The position numbers and the translations under genes are program-made. From UBA3537 sp965662485 (lineage in GTDB: Bacteria; Bacteroidota; Bacteroidia; Flavobacteriales; Flavobacteriaceae): a stretch of 6,479 bases of DNA. The stretch lies in assembly GCA_965662485.1 (NCBI GenBank), contig CBFIIL010000058.1, forward strand, positions 1-6,479. Direction: 5' to 3'. This document shows positions 6,295 to 6,479 of the stretch, piece by piece (position 1 is the first letter of the stretch; the number at the start of each line of letters is the position of its first letter). The notes under the pieces are model-generated. The model did not search any database, was not told the DNA's origin, and saw nothing but the letters and a program-made list of their open reading frames with translations.

Positions 6295-6479
6295 ATAGAT
6301 ATTGTATGTTTTGTTTTTTTGTAGTTGTAAATTTCGACTAAAAAAATCAATTTTTATAAAAATGTGTTAAAATAAATTTAAATGGTTTGTTTAGCCTACT
6401 TCTTAAAAAGTCCATAAAGTGTACGATTTTATCGTTGAAATTAAAAAAAAAATGAAATTTATGTCAATCGATTAATTAT

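Noticed and set aside
6302..6335. Possible + strand promoter (TTG, 23-nt spacer, TAAATTTC) upstream of the M28 gene
   Set aside because: The -7 element has a mismatch at its last position and no + strand gene follows before the window ends.
6295..6479. Promoter for the M28 gene, or a small gene in the right-hand end region
   Set aside because: No - strand TAnnTTTG match is present. The only short ORF I noticed there, at 6452, is 7 codons long. The region is AT-rich with no convincing structure; CGATTTTATCG at about 6424-6434 is too short to call a hairpin.

Overview
The window reads as an ordinary chromosomal segment of a member of the Bacteroidota, most likely a marine-type Flavobacteriia. 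The evidence is low G+C, A-rich leaders without Shine-Dalgarno sequences, a textbook Bacteroidota promoter (TTTG, 19-nt spacer, TACATTTG) before the tRNA, a CcsA-type (System II) cytochrome c maturation protein with an upstream extension, and a bacillithiol deacetylase. I see no insertion sequence, phage gene, CRISPR array or obvious transferred island.

Layout, left to right. (1) 1-1626 (+): the 3' part of a cytochrome c biogenesis gene that enters from outside the window. (2) 1619-2287 (-): a HAD-family hydrolase, convergent with it and sharing 8 bp of stop-codon region. (3) 2288-2392: an AT-rich divergent intergenic region with a small palindrome and a possible weak promoter. (4) 2393-2578 (+): a 61-aa two-helix membrane protein, followed by an overlapping 35-aa single-helix ORF (2568-2675) with a TTG start. 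(5) 2695-3852 (+): a Cys/Met-metabolism PLP enzyme. (6) 3857-4576 (+): bshB1, only 4 nt after the PLP gene. (7) 4646-4723 (+): tRNA-His(GTG), with its own strong promoter and a terminator at 4728-4759. (8) 4780-6294 (-): a secreted M28 zinc metallopeptidase converging on the same terminator. (9) 6295-6479: its upstream region, in which I see no gene.

How the genes may work together. The PLP enzyme and bshB1 are almost certainly co-transcribed and both belong to low-molecular-weight thiol metabolism. Cystathionine chemistry supplies cysteine or methionine, and BshB1 makes the GlcN-malate to which cysteine is joined to form bacillithiol. The small membrane proteins lie just upstream on the same strand and could share the transcript, but nothing in their sequence says what they do. 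The other genes look like independent housekeeping or nutritional functions.

I do not see an exciting new multi-gene system here. The items most worth a second look are the tiny overlapping membrane ORF, the thiol gene pair with a non-canonical PLP-enzyme motif, and two adjacent U-U mismatches in the tRNA-His acceptor stem.
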